Shown: positions 7,026 through 15,781, counted from the first letter of the stretch. The stretch is 64,000 bases of DNA from Anaerolineales bacterium UBA2395 (GCA_002343775.1 DDSH01000030.1:62001-126000); one strand, 5' to 3'. The notes: a model not told the origin generated them from the letters alone. Numbers and translations are program-made.

Positions 7026-9407
7026 ATGAAATACAACATCCACAAAGCAGTTGTCATCGGCTCGGGAACAATGGGTGCAGCGATTGCCGCGCATTTGGCG
7101 AATATCGGCGTGCCTGTAACTTTGCTCGATATTGTTGCGAAAGATTCGCCTGATAAGAACAAGATCGTCAAAGAGGGCTGGGATCGTTGCATCAAAGCCC
7201 GCCCTGCCAATTTGATGGGCGATGAGTTGAAGACCTTGGTCAAGCTCGGCAACCTCGAAGATGATTTTGGCGCCGTCGCCGAAGCGGATTGGATCTGCGA
7301 AGCCATCATCGAGAACCTCAAGATCAAGCAGGACTTGATGGCGCGTATTGACGAAGTCCGCAAGTCGAATGCCATCGTTTCGACGAACACCTCGGGCATT
7401 CCCGTTGCATCCATTGCGGAGGGTCGCTCAAAGGAATTCAAGAAGCACTTCCTTGGCACGCACTTCTTCAACCCGCCGCGCTACTTGAAACTTTTGGAAA
7501 TTATCCCCACACCCGATACCTCGAAGGAAGTGGTTGAATTCATTTCGCACTTCGGCGAATATCGCTTGGGCAAGGGCATTGTTTTGTGCAAGGATACGCC
7601 CAACTTCATTGGCAATCGTGTGGCGTTCGGTACGGGCGCGTTTGCCATGGACTTCATCCTCAATAACGAATACACCGTGGATGAAGTGGACGCTCTTACT
7701 GGACCGTTGATGGGTCGCCCAAAAACAGCCACGTTCAGGCTGATAGATCTGGTCGGTGTGGACGTGTGGCATCACGTGGGTAAGAATCTTGCACCGTTGA
7801 TCCCGCATGACAAACTCGGGCAAAAATATCTCGCCGCTGAAAAGCCGCAGAAACTGATGGACACGTTGATGGAGCGCAAGTGGCTCGGCAACAAAACGAA
7901 AGTTGGTTTCTATAAGGAAGTCCGTGACGCGGAGGGGAAGAAGCAGTTTTATTCGTTGGACTTGAATACCCTGGAGCATGTCCCTGCGAGCAAGCCGCGC
8001 TTCGACTCTGTCAAGGCGGCGAAAGATGTTGAGGGGTTGGGTGACAGGCTCAAGGTCATGTTGGAAGCGGATGACAAGGCTGCGCAGCTCGTCAAGGCGC
8101 TCACGTATCAAAGTTTCCAATATGTTTCCTCCATCATCCCCGAAGTGGCAGATACCGCCAAGCCCATCGATGATGCCATCCGCTGGGGTTTCATGCACGA
8201 AGCCGGTCCGTTCGAGACGTGGGATATGCTCGGCGTCGCGGAGACGGTCAAGCGCATGAAGAAGGAAGGCTACCCGGCTGCCAAGTGGGTGGATGAGATG
8301 TTGAAGAATGGTTGCGAGACCTTCTATCAATACAAAGGCGCGAACAAGATTGGCGCATATGACGTCGCCAAAGGCAAGTATGTGAAGTTCAAGCAGCCTG
8401 AGGGCTTTGTGTTTCTGAAGGATTTCCGCGGCACGAAGAAGGAAGTCAGCAAGAACGCTGGCGCAACGTTGTTTGACATTGGCGATGGCGTGGGCTTGGT
8501 GGAATTCCACACCAAGATGAACGCGCTTGATGACGATATCTTCGCGATCACCTCTGAAGCGTTGGACAGACTCGAAACCGATTTTGATGGTCTGGTCGTC
8601 GGCAGTGAAGCGGATAACTTCAGCGCGGGCGCGAATTTGTTCATGGTTGTTGTCGCGGCACAGCAAGGCATGTGGGATCAACTCGATGGTGCGATCCGTC
8701 GTCTGCAAGGTATGAACATGCGTATGCGCTATTCGCCCAAACCAGTGGTCGTTGCTCCTGCTGGGCTTGCGCTCGGCGGCGGTTGTGAAGTGACCATGCA
8801 TGCCTCGCGCGTGGTGGCGGCTTCTGAAACGTATATTGGCTTGGTGGAGCTTGGCGCGGGAGTCATTCCGGCGGGGGCTGGTACCAAAGAATATATGCGG
8901 CGTATCATCAACCCTGCCATGCGTGTCGAAGGTGCGGAAGTGTTCCCGTTCTTACAGAAGGCGTTCCTGCAAATTGGTCAGGCGAAGGTTGCCACTTCCG
9001 CAGAGGAAGCACGCGGGATGGGAATTTTGAATCCGCAGGATCGCGTGATCGCCAACCGTGACCATCTGCTGACCGAAGCGAAGAAAGAAGTGTTACATCT
9101 GGTCGCGTCTGGATATCGTCCACCCACGCCGGAACTCATCTATGCGGCAGGGCGCGATATGTTCGGCGCGATGAAGATCGGTGCCTGGGCGTTCAAGGAA
9201 GGTCACTACATTACGGAATATGACTCGCATATCGCGACCAAACTGGCGCACATCATCGCAGGCGGCGACATCACCAAGCCGACTTGGGTGAGCGAGCAAT
9301 ACATTCTCGATCTCGAACGCGAAGCCTTCCTGTCGTTGTGCGGCGAGGAAAAGACGCAGGCGAGGATGTGGTCGCTGTTGCAGAGCGGGAAGCCGTTGCG
9401 AAACTAG
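7026..9407 (+). CDS. fadN: 3-hydroxyacyl-CoA dehydrogenase / enoyl-CoA hydratase (FadN type)
   Basis: 793 residues, close to the length of Bacillus FadN. It hydrates enoyl-CoA and oxidises 3-hydroxyacyl-CoA with NAD in beta-oxidation. Domain order is dehydrogenase first: Rossmann motif VIGSGTMGAAIAAHLA (residues 10-25), GTHFFNPPRYLKLLEI, then the 3HCDH C-terminal domains (about 190-410). A crotonase domain follows (about 480-700), with oxyanion-hole segments SAGANLF and LGGGCEVTMHA. This order is the reverse of proteobacterial FadB. AAGGAGAACCT precedes the ATG. Third gene of the operon; it works with the neighbouring thiolase and dehydrogenases. Confidence 0.93.
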   Translation: MKYNIHKAVVIGSGTMGAAIAAHLANIGVPVTLLDIVAKDSPDKNKIVKEGWDRCIKARPANLMGDELKTLVKLGNLEDDFGAVAEADWICEAIIENLKIKQDLMARIDEVRKSNAIVSTNTSGIPVASIAEGRSKEFKKHFLGTHFFNPPRYLKLLEIIPTPDTSKEVVEFISHFGEYRLGKGIVLCKDTPNFIGNRVAFGTGAFAMDFILNNEYTVDEVDALTGPLMGRPKTATFRLIDLVGVDVWHHVGKNLAPLIPHDKLGQKYLAAEKPQKLMDTLMERKWLGNKTKVGFYKEVRDAEGKKQFYSLDLNTLEHVPASKPRFDSVKAAKDVEGLGDRLKVMLEADDKAAQLVKALTYQSFQYVSSIIPEVADTAKPIDDAIRWGFMHEAGPFETWDMLGVAETVKRMKKEGYPAAKWVDEMLKNGCETFYQYKGANKIGAYDVAKGKYVKFKQPEGFVFLKDFRGTKKEVSKNAGATLFDIGDGVGLVEFHTKMNALDDDIFAITSEALDRLETDFDGLVVGSEADNFSAGANLFMVVVAAQQGMWDQLDGAIRRLQGMNMRMRYSPKPVVVAPAGLALGGGCEVTMHASRVVAASETYIGLVELGAGVIPAGAGTKEYMRRIINPAMRVEGAEVFPFLQKAFLQIGQAKVATSAEEARGMGILNPQDRVIANRDHLLTEAKKEVLHLVASGYRPPTPELIYAAGRDMFGAMKIGAWAFKEGHYITEYDSHIATKLAHIIAGGDITKPTWVSEQYILDLEREAFLSLCGEEKTQARMWSLLQSGKPLRN

Positions 9408-9471
9408 TTCCAGGTTGGAAGGTTGAAAGTTGAAGGTTTACTTGTAACTTTCAACCTGAAACCTTCAACTA
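9405..9471. repeat. Convergent 7-nt repeat palindrome, GGTTNNA type
   Basis: Plus-strand units AGTTCCA, GGTTGGA(A), GGTTGAA, AGTTGAA, GGTTTAC; minus-strand units AGTTGAA, GGTTTCA, GGTTGAA, AGTTACA. The right arm ends before GAAGGAG of the thiolase gene. The left end overlaps the fadN stop codon. Confidence 0.85.
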
Positions 9472-9488
9472 AATGAAGGAGATTACCT

Positions 9489-10673
9489 ATGACAACAAAA
9501 GAAGCCGTTATCGTTAGTGCAGTCCGTACTCCTGTTGGCAAAGCCAAGCGGGGCGGGCTTGCCACGGTTCGTCCCGATGAAATGGGCGCAGCGGTCATAA
9601 AGGAATTGCTCAACCGCACGCCGAATCTTGACCCCGCTCAGATCGAAGATGTGGTCTTCGGCTGTGCTTTCCCTGAAGGCGAGCAGGGTATGAATGTGGC
9701 ACGTACCATTTCAATCCGCGCGGGCTTGCCGGATACTGTGCCCGCTGAGACCATTAATCGTTATTGCTCATCGGGTGTTCAGTCCATTGCGCATGTGGCG
9801 CACGCCATCAAAGCCGGTGATATTGAAATTGGCATTGGCGCGGGCGTTGAGTCCATGTCGATGGTGCCGATGATGGGCTACAAGTTCTCGCCCAATCCGC
9901 AGTTTGCGATGGAGTTGCCGCACTATTACACCAACATGGGTCTCACCGCGGAAAATGTCTCGCTCAAATATGGCATCACTCGCGAGGCGCAGGACGAGTT
10001 CGCGCTCAAGAGCAATCAGAAAGCTGCCAAGGCGGTTGAGTCTGGGCTCTTCGACCCTGAACTCATTCCGCTCGATGTGGAAGTCAACGAGTATGTGGAT
10101 GGCAAAGTCTTCAAGAAAAATTTCACCGTCAAGCGCGATGAAGGTCCGCGCGGCGACTCGACCCTGGAAGGGCTCGCCAAACTCAAGCCTGCTTTCAAAG
10201 AAGGCGGTTTTGTCACGGCTGGAAATTCCTCTCAAATGTCAGATGGCGCTTCGGCGGTGATGGTCATGTCTGCGGAGAAAGCCGCCGAGTTGGGACTCAA
10301 ACCCCTCGCGCGCTTCGTTGCCTTCGCCGTGGGCGGGGTTGCCCCCGAGTTGATGGGTATTGGTCCCATAGCGGCGATTCCCAAGGTCTTAAAGACGGCG
10401 GGTCTGTCCATGAACGATATTGACCTCTTCGAACTGAACGAAGCCTTCGCGGCTCAATCCCTCGCCGTGATGCAAACCCTCGAAATGGATCCCGACAAGG
10501 TCAACGTCAACGGCGGCGCCATCGCACTCGGACATCCGCTCGGCTGCACTGGCTCGAAGCTCACCACCCAACTCATCTATGAAATGGGGCGCCGAAACTC
10601 AAAATATGGTATGGTTACCATGTGTATCGGCGGCGGTATGGGCGCTGCGGCAATCTTCGAAAATCTTCAGTAA
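9489..10673 (+). CDS. fadA: Acetyl-CoA C-acyltransferase (3-ketoacyl-CoA thiolase)
   Basis: 394 residues, usual thiolase length. It cleaves 3-ketoacyl-CoA with CoA to acetyl-CoA and a shortened acyl-CoA. The catalytic residues are visible: nucleophile C93 in NRYCSSGVQS, H349 in GHPLG and C379 in CIGGGMG. The family motif NEAFAAQSLAVMQ is also present. Last catalytic step of the operon, 81 nt after fadN, with GAAGGAGATTACCT before the ATG. The substrate chain length cannot be told. Confidence 0.95.
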   Translation: MTTKEAVIVSAVRTPVGKAKRGGLATVRPDEMGAAVIKELLNRTPNLDPAQIEDVVFGCAFPEGEQGMNVARTISIRAGLPDTVPAETINRYCSSGVQSIAHVAHAIKAGDIEIGIGAGVESMSMVPMMGYKFSPNPQFAMELPHYYTNMGLTAENVSLKYGITREAQDEFALKSNQKAAKAVESGLFDPELIPLDVEVNEYVDGKVFKKNFTVKRDEGPRGDSTLEGLAKLKPAFKEGGFVTAGNSSQMSDGASAVMVMSAEKAAELGLKPLARFVAFAVGGVAPELMGIGPIAAIPKVLKTAGLSMNDIDLFELNEAFAAQSLAVMQTLEMDPDKVNVNGGAIALGHPLGCTGSKLTTQLIYEMGRRNSKYGMVTMCIGGGMGAAAIFENLQ

Positions 10674-10741
10674 AAGTTACAGGTTGCAGGTTGAAAGTTC
10701 AAGGTTTACCTGCAACCTTCAACCTTCAACTTTCCAACCTA
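10674..10741. repeat. Convergent 7-nt repeat palindrome, GGTTNNA type
   Basis: Plus-strand units AGTTACA, GGTTGCA, GGTTGAA, AGTTCAA, GGTTTACC; minus-strand units GGTTGGAA, AGTTGAA, GGTTGAA, GGTTGCA. Both arms contain GGTTGCA next to GGTTGAA. The array ends directly at AGGAG of the SCP2 gene. Confidence 0.85.
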
Positions 10742-10750
10742 GGAGAAAAA

Positions 10751-11077
10751 ATGGCTCTTACAATCGAAACCCTTATGTCCAAAATGCCCGGCGCGTTCAT
10801 TCCTGAAAAAGCCGCAGGGCTGGACGCCACCATTCAATTCAAGTTCACTGGCGAAGAAGCGGGTGAATGGTACGCCACCATCAAAGACGGCAAATGCGAA
10901 GTTGCTAAAGGCACGCATGCTTCCCCAAAGATGACCCTCACCGCTGATTCGAGCGATTACGTCAAAATCTTCACCGGCGAGATCGATGGGATGCAAGCCT
11001 TCATGCAGGGCAAACTCAAACTTGCTGGCGACCTGAATTTGGCGATGAAACTGACCCAGATGTTCAAGATCAAGTAA
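10751..11077 (+). CDS. SCP2 sterol-binding domain protein
   Basis: 108 residues, a stand-alone SCP2 domain. Seen: a beta-alpha fold with ATIQFKFTGEEAGEWYATIKDG and the conserved SPKMTLTADSSDYVKIFTGEIDGMQAFMQGKLKL region shown by its key residues (MTL, D, G, GKL). SCP2 domains bind acyl-CoAs and other lipids; here it probably buffers or delivers fatty acyl-CoA to the operon's enzymes (inference from context). The ATG at 10751 follows AGGAGAAAAA; a longer frame from 10622 only reads through the repeat. A rho-independent terminator follows, so this is the last gene of the operon. Confidence 0.88.
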   Translation: MALTIETLMSKMPGAFIPEKAAGLDATIQFKFTGEEAGEWYATIKDGKCEVAKGTHASPKMTLTADSSDYVKIFTGEIDGMQAFMQGKLKLAGDLNLAMKLTQMFKIK

Positions 11078-11097
11078 ATTCATCGCACCTAAATTTG

Positions 11098-11130
11098 ACC
11101 CGGAGGACATTTGACCCCTCCGGGTTTTTT
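11098..11130 (+). terminator. Rho-independent terminator of the fatty-acid operon
   Basis: CCCGGAGG (11099-11106) pairs with CCTCCGGG (11117-11124), followed by TTTTTT. It is 20 nt past the SCP2 stop codon. Confidence 0.9.
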
Positions 11131-11177
11131 GTTGAATTTGGTAGAATTGCGCCATTCTCTTCTCAGGAGCGTCAGCC

Positions 11178-12041
11178 GTGGATTTTAGTTGGATATCATC
11201 CCCCGAAACCTGGATCGCCTTTATCACGCTCGTGGCATTGGAACTCGTGCTGGGCGTGGATAATGTCATCTTCATCTCGATCCTTGCCGGAAAGCTTCCC
11301 CAGCAGGACCAGAAGCGCGCCCGCAACACCGGCATTATGATGGCGGTTCTCACGCGTATTTTATTGTTATTCTCCCTCTCATGGATCATCGGACTAGAAG
11401 ATGCGCTCTTCTCCATGCCGTGGTTTGGTGGTGAGGAGATCGGTATTTCTGGGCGCGATTTGATCTTGATCGCAGGCGGTATCTTCCTTTTATGGAAAGC
11501 TACTCACGAGATCCATGACAAATTGGAAGGCAAGGAAGGTCACGCTTCAGCGAAGGTCGCTGCGACGTTTTGGAGCGTTATCGTCCAGATTATGTTGTTG
11601 GATATCGTCTTCTCGCTCGACTCAGTCATTACCGCGGTTGGCATGGTAGACCATATTGAGATTATGGTCTTTGCTGTGATCGTTGCCGCCCTGGTAATGA
11701 TCTTCACGGCTGGACCCCTTAGCGCATTCGTGGAAAAGCACCCCACCATCAAAATTCTTGCCCTCAGTTTTCTTCTGCTGATCGGCTTCACTCTGGTTGT
11801 AGAAGGGCTGCACCAGCATATTCCGAAGGGGTACATTTACTTTGCGATGGGCTTTTCGATCCTTGTCGAACTGTTGAACCTGCGCGTTCGGCAGAACGAA
11901 CGTCAGCCTGTTCAGCTGCACAAACCCTATAAAGCGGAAGCCGTTCCCGCATTTGCTGCTCCAGTTGCTGAAACGAAAGGCCTTCCCGTAAAAAGCGCCA
12001 AACCAAAATCAAAGCCGAAAGCAAAGCCTAAAAAGAAATAA
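11178..12041 (+). CDS. TerC family integral membrane protein
   Basis: 287 residues, GTG start at 11178 with CAGGAG upstream. About eight hydrophobic helices. The TerC signature acidic motifs lie in membrane segments: LELVLGVDNVIF near residue 20 and QIMLLDIVFSLDSVIT near 140. TerC/Alx/YkoY proteins are linked to metal (Mn) export, metalation of secreted enzymes and tellurite resistance. The tail (about 260-287) is a Lys/Pro-rich stretch ending KPKAKPKKK, unusual for the family. No yybP-ykoY manganese riboswitch is visible; only about 80 bp separate it from the preceding gene and most of that is a terminator. Confidence 0.9.
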   Translation: MDFSWISSPETWIAFITLVALELVLGVDNVIFISILAGKLPQQDQKRARNTGIMMAVLTRILLLFSLSWIIGLEDALFSMPWFGGEEIGISGRDLILIAGGIFLLWKATHEIHDKLEGKEGHASAKVAATFWSVIVQIMLLDIVFSLDSVITAVGMVDHIEIMVFAVIVAALVMIFTAGPLSAFVEKHPTIKILALSFLLLIGFTLVVEGLHQHIPKGYIYFAMGFSILVELLNLRVRQNERQPVQLHKPYKAEAVPAFAAPVAETKGLPVKSAKPKSKPKAKPKKK

Positions 12042-12049
12042 CCAATGGA

Positions 12050-12071
12050 AAAAGCGGACTCCGATAGAGGT
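12050..12071. terminator. Bidirectional terminator between terC-like gene and thrB
   Basis: AAAAGCGGAC and GTCCGCTTTTT form a 10-bp stem around TCCGATAGAG; A and T runs flank it on both sides, so it can serve the convergent genes on both strands. Confidence 0.88.
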
Positions 12072-12080
12072 CCGCTTTTT

Positions 12081-12965
12081 CTATATTCGATGCACACCCT
12101 TCCCGCTTGGATTGGTGATGATCCGCTTTGTGCCGATTCCCCGTTCTTCGAAAATGGACTGGATCTCCGACTTTACCTTCTCAGCATCCTCCGGTTGGAC
12201 AAAAGCAATGATGGATGGTCCTGCGCCGGATAGCGCAGCCGCCCCGAACTGGCGGGCTGCCTTATATGCTGCCGCACCGCCTGAGATATGCCGCAGCCGA
12301 TACGGCTGATGAATGCGGTCTTCCATCACCTTTTGGAGCAAATCCAGATCACCGCTTCGAATCGCATCTACGACCAGCGCTGCACGCCCGATATTGTGGA
12401 TCGCATCTGAACGGGAGACAGACCTGGGTAAGACTGCGCGTGCAATTTTTGTGGGCCACTCCACCAACGGTTTGACGATGACCAGTGTCAGCGGCGGAAC
12501 CTCATACCGCCGGGTGATGATCTCATCGCGGGTCATGACCGAGACGACCAACCCGCCCAACAATGCCGGAGCGACATTATCAGGATGCCCCTCCATCTCT
12601 GTGGCGATCTTCAATAAGTCACATTCATGGAGTGGTTTGCCGAGCATTTCGTTCGCACCGAAAAGTCCGGCAACGATCGCTGCTGCACTCGAACCGAGTC
12701 CGCTGCTGACGAGAATTTGATTGTGTGCCCGGATCGTCGCTCCGCGAAATGGTATGCCGCAAATTTCATGCAGGTTTGCGTACGCTTTGGTCAGCAAATT
12801 CTTCGAACTCTTGTTGAACTTTTCAGCGCCCTCGCCAGCGACAAGGTATGTGATTCGATCCGCCGGTTCGAACGTGATCTCATTCCAGACATCCAGCGCC
12901 AGCCCCATGCAATCGAAGCCGGGACCTAGATTTGCGGATGTGGCAGGGACTCGGATTTTTATCAT
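12081..12965 (-). CDS. thrB: Homoserine kinase
   Basis: 294 residues. It phosphorylates homoserine with ATP to O-phosphohomoserine in threonine synthesis. The GHMP-kinase signatures are clear: MIKIRVPATSANLGPGFD at the N-terminus and the ATP-binding loop VSSGLGSSAAAIVAG (about residues 82-96), with the C-terminal GHMP motif SGAGPSIIAFV. The ATG at 12965 matches the usual start; upstream codons to 13013 overlap thrC. No ribosome binding site precedes it, but TATAAT lies six bases upstream, so the mRNA is probably leaderless. Divergent from thrC, its pathway successor. Confidence 0.95.
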   Translation of the reverse strand: MIKIRVPATSANLGPGFDCMGLALDVWNEITFEPADRITYLVAGEGAEKFNKSSKNLLTKAYANLHEICGIPFRGATIRAHNQILVSSGLGSSAAAIVAGLFGANEMLGKPLHECDLLKIATEMEGHPDNVAPALLGGLVVSVMTRDEIITRRYEVPPLTLVIVKPLVEWPTKIARAVLPRSVSRSDAIHNIGRAALVVDAIRSGDLDLLQKVMEDRIHQPYRLRHISGGAAAYKAARQFGAAALSGAGPSIIAFVQPEDAEKVKSEIQSIFEERGIGTKRIITNPSGKGVHRI

Positions 12966-12971
12966 GACCAC

Positions 12972-12979
12972 ATTATAAT
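12972..12979. promoter_or_regulatory. Symmetric -10 box shared by thrB and thrC
   Basis: ATTATAAT is its own reverse complement and gives TATAAT on each strand. On the minus strand it is six bases from the thrB ATG (leaderless); on the plus strand it predicts a 20-nt leader for thrC containing CGGAG. No canonical -35 was found on either side. Confidence 0.6.
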
Positions 12980-13006
12980 CGCCGCATTCCCAACCTCGGA
13001 GTTGAC

Positions 13007-14041
13007 ATGACATACCAGGGCTTGATCCATCGCTATCGGCAGTATCTCGATCTACCTGCCCACACCCAGACCATTTCTTTGCTCGAAGGCAACACCCCGC
13101 TGATTCCCATGCCGCGCCTTGGCAGGGAATTGGGCTGTGACCTGTTTATCAAATATGAAGGCTTGAATCCCACCGGCTCGTTCAAAGACCGCGGCATGAC
13201 CGCCGCCATCAGCGAAGCCGTGGGGCGTGGCGCGAGGACTGTCATCTGTGCTTCCACGGGCAACACAGCGGCATCAGCGGCGGCATATGCGGCGCGCGCG
13301 GGCTTGCGTTCCATCGTGCTTATTCCCGAAGGCAAGGTGGCGGTGGGGAAGTTGGCGGGAGCCATCGCCTATGGTGCAGAGGTCATCCAAATTCAAGGGT
13401 CGTTCGACGATGCGCTGACGCTCGTGGTCGAGATCACCCAGAAGACGCCCATCGCGCTGGTCAATTCCATCAACCCATATCGCATCGAAGGGCAGAAGAC
13501 TTCGCCGTTCGAGATTTGTGATGTGCTCGGTTCCGCGCCAGATTGGTTGTGCTTGCCTGTTGGAAATGCGGGCAACATCACCTCATATTGGGCGGGCTTC
13601 AAACAATATGGGAAGGGACTTCCGCGGGTGCTGGGCGTGCAGGCAGAGGGAGCCGCTCCGCTTGTGTTGGGGCATCCCGTGGAAAAGCCGGAGACTGTCG
13701 CAACTGCCATTCGCATAGGCAAACCGGCGCGCGGAGAGCAGGCACTGGATGCAGCACATGAATCCAATGGAAAGATCATCGCAGTGTCTGATGCGCAGAT
13801 ATTGGAAGCACAGCGCATCCTCGCTTCAGAAGGGGTGTGGGTTGAGCCCGCATCTGCGGCGGGGCTGGCAGGCTTGTTCGCAGAAACAGCCCAAGGGTCG
13901 GTCGATGTGAAGGGGAAAAGAGTTGTGGTCGTTTGCACCGGTCACGGCATGAAAGACCCGTCTATCATCACCGAATCGTTCACCTCCCCGCAGGTCATCC
14001 CGGCGGATTACCATGCATTGATCGAAGTGATCGGTGAGTAA
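13007..14041 (+). CDS. thrC: Threonine synthase
   Basis: 344 residues, typical of the short class of the PLP-dependent fold-type II family. It converts O-phosphohomoserine to threonine. Seen: NPTGSFKDRGM with K60 as the PLP Schiff-base lysine, ASTGNTAASAAAYAARAG (phosphate/PLP contact), and PVGNAGNI, the Gly-rich PLP phosphate loop. CGGAG lies six bases before the ATG. Divergent from thrB, sharing a symmetric -10 box, so the two pathway steps are likely expressed together. The ECF ATPase gene follows 39 nt downstream on the same strand. Confidence 0.95.
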   Translation: MTYQGLIHRYRQYLDLPAHTQTISLLEGNTPLIPMPRLGRELGCDLFIKYEGLNPTGSFKDRGMTAAISEAVGRGARTVICASTGNTAASAAAYAARAGLRSIVLIPEGKVAVGKLAGAIAYGAEVIQIQGSFDDALTLVVEITQKTPIALVNSINPYRIEGQKTSPFEICDVLGSAPDWLCLPVGNAGNITSYWAGFKQYGKGLPRVLGVQAEGAAPLVLGHPVEKPETVATAIRIGKPARGEQALDAAHESNGKIIAVSDAQILEAQRILASEGVWVEPASAAGLAGLFAETAQGSVDVKGKRVVVVCTGHGMKDPSIITESFTSPQVIPADYHALIEVIGE

Positions 14042-14080
14042 TATTGATGGAAGCGCTTCTTTCGGAGTAAAATAGAGTCA

Positions 14081-15724
14081 ATGTCCAACTCACCCCTCAT
14101 AATCGACAGTCTTACTTTCAAATACCGAACCCGCCCTGAATTAGCCATCGAAGATATTTCCTTCGAACTAAAGCAGGGTGAATTATTATTAATCGCCGGC
14201 TCCAGCGGATGTGGCAAGACCACACTGGCGCGTTGTATCAACGGGTTGATCCCGCGTAGTTATCGCGGTGAACGCCAAGGCTCGGTGCTGCTAAACGGTA
14301 GGGAAGTTGCCGAGATGCAGATTCCCGAAATGGCGCAGATGGTGGGCACACTGCTGCAAGACCCGGAGCGTCAGATCGTCGCGAGCAATGTGTTCAACGA
14401 AATTGCTTTCGGTCCTGAAAACCTCGGTCTGCCTCGTGAGGAGATCGTCAGCCGCGTGGATCAAGCCATGAAACGCCTTAACATCGAATATTTGCGCGAG
14501 CGGGAGACCTTCAATCTTTCCGGCGGTGAAAAGCAGAAAGTTGCGCTGGCTGGCGTGTTGACGATGAACCCGTCCATTTTGCTGTTGGATGAACCGCTCG
14601 CATCACTCGACCCTGCCTCTGCCCATGAGGCGTTGAGCGTCTTCCGCAGCCTCGCCGATGAAGGCAAAACCGTCATCCTTGTGGAGCACCGTGTGGAAGA
14701 TGCGATTGCCATCCAGCCGGACCGTATGCTTTACATGGAAGAGGGACGCATCAAATACCTCGGTCCGATTCGCGACCTGCCGAAGGAGATCGATCACACA
14801 AAGGTTAAACTCCCGGCGCCGTGGGTGGTACAAAGGGTCAAGGCGTTGGATCCGGTTCCCGAATCCGCGCCCCAGCCCAAGGTCGAAGAAAGCAGCGAGC
14901 CGCTTGTCGTCTTTGAGGATGTTGATTTTCGCTACGGTGATGAATATCCACTCATCCTGAAAAATGTCAACCTTACGATCAACCGTGGTGATTTGATCGC
15001 GGTTCTGGGTCCGAATGGGGCTGGCAAATCTACGTTGGTGAAACACGCCATCGGTTTGCTCAAGCCCACCAAAGGACGTGTGTTGGTTGAGGGACAGGAT
15101 ACTCGCAAGATGAGCGTGGCTCAGATCGCGCGTGTGCTGGGCTATGTGTTTCAAAGTCCCACACATATGTTGTACGCACCGACCGTAAAGGAAGAGTTGG
15201 AGTTCGGTCCGAAGAATTTGAATTTCAACCCTGACGACATGGCGAAATCTATAGCTGAAAGTTTGTCCACCGTGAACCTGAACGGTTTCGAGGAGTATCC
15301 GCCGTTGGGGTTGTCGTTCGGGCAGCAAAAACGCACGACCATCGCAGCCGTGCTTGCGATGCGCTCGAAGATTCTTATCATGGATGAGCCAACCGCCGGG
15401 CAGGATTTTGCCAACTATACTCATTTCATGGAGACCCTGTGTAAAACGTCCGACGGTAGGGAGTCCATCCTTTCTGCGAATTTCGCCTCCACGCTTTTTA
15501 TTACACACGACCTTGATCTGGCTGTGACGTACGCCAACCGCGTCCTGTTGTTTGGTGACAAGCATATTGTTGCCGATGGCAGGCCGGAGGATGTGTTGAA
15601 AGATGTGGATATGCTGTTGAAGTATCGTGTCCGTCCCACTTCGCTTCTTCATCTTAACCTCGACCTGCTCGGGAAGACCGGAAGATTTTTACCCGCCGAA
15701 TCTTTGGCGGGGTTTGCCGCGTGA
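14081..15724 (+). CDS. ECF transporter, fused double ATPase (EcfA1-EcfA2)
   Basis: 547 residues with two complete ABC ATPase domains. Domain 1: Walker A GSSGCGKTT (about residue 40), signature NLSGGEKQKVAL, Walker B ILLLDEPLASLDP. Domain 2: Walker A GPNGAGKST (about 311), degenerate signature LSFGQQKRT, Walker B ILIMDEPTAGQD. The fused form matches YkoD-type energy-coupling-factor ATPases. It powers uptake through the T and S subunits encoded next. TAAAAT lies seven bases before the ATG and GGAG fourteen bases before it; either a leaderless or a weakly led start is possible. Confidence 0.92.
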   Translation: MSNSPLIIDSLTFKYRTRPELAIEDISFELKQGELLLIAGSSGCGKTTLARCINGLIPRSYRGERQGSVLLNGREVAEMQIPEMAQMVGTLLQDPERQIVASNVFNEIAFGPENLGLPREEIVSRVDQAMKRLNIEYLRERETFNLSGGEKQKVALAGVLTMNPSILLLDEPLASLDPASAHEALSVFRSLADEGKTVILVEHRVEDAIAIQPDRMLYMEEGRIKYLGPIRDLPKEIDHTKVKLPAPWVVQRVKALDPVPESAPQPKVEESSEPLVVFEDVDFRYGDEYPLILKNVNLTINRGDLIAVLGPNGAGKSTLVKHAIGLLKPTKGRVLVEGQDTRKMSVAQIARVLGYVFQSPTHMLYAPTVKEELEFGPKNLNFNPDDMAKSIAESLSTVNLNGFEEYPPLGLSFGQQKRTTIAAVLAMRSKILIMDEPTAGQDFANYTHFMETLCKTSDGRESILSANFASTLFITHDLDLAVTYANRVLLFGDKHIVADGRPEDVLKDVDMLLKYRVRPTSLLHLNLDLLGKTGRFLPAESLAGFAA

Positions 15725-15728
15725 TTTT

Positions 15729-15781
15729 CCCTGTAACGCGCATGCGTTCACAGGGTTATCAATAATGGGTCAGCGTCCCAT
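15729..15781 (+). other. Two hairpins between ECF ATPase and S-component genes
   Basis: CCCTGTAACGC / GCGTTcACAGGG (15729-15755) and ATGGG / CCCAT (15765-15781) can fold one after another. No U-run follows the first and only ATAATTTTTT follows the second, so a weak terminator or mRNA-stability element is possible. No known riboswitch core was recognised. Confidence 0.45.

Noticed and set aside
4442..10741. CRISPR array
   Set aside because: The repeats have 7-nt periods, face each other and are separated by genes; there are no spacers of 30-40 nt and no cas genes.
11131..11177. yybP-ykoY manganese riboswitch before the TerC gene
   Set aside because: Only about 50 nt remain after the terminator and the conserved core is not present.
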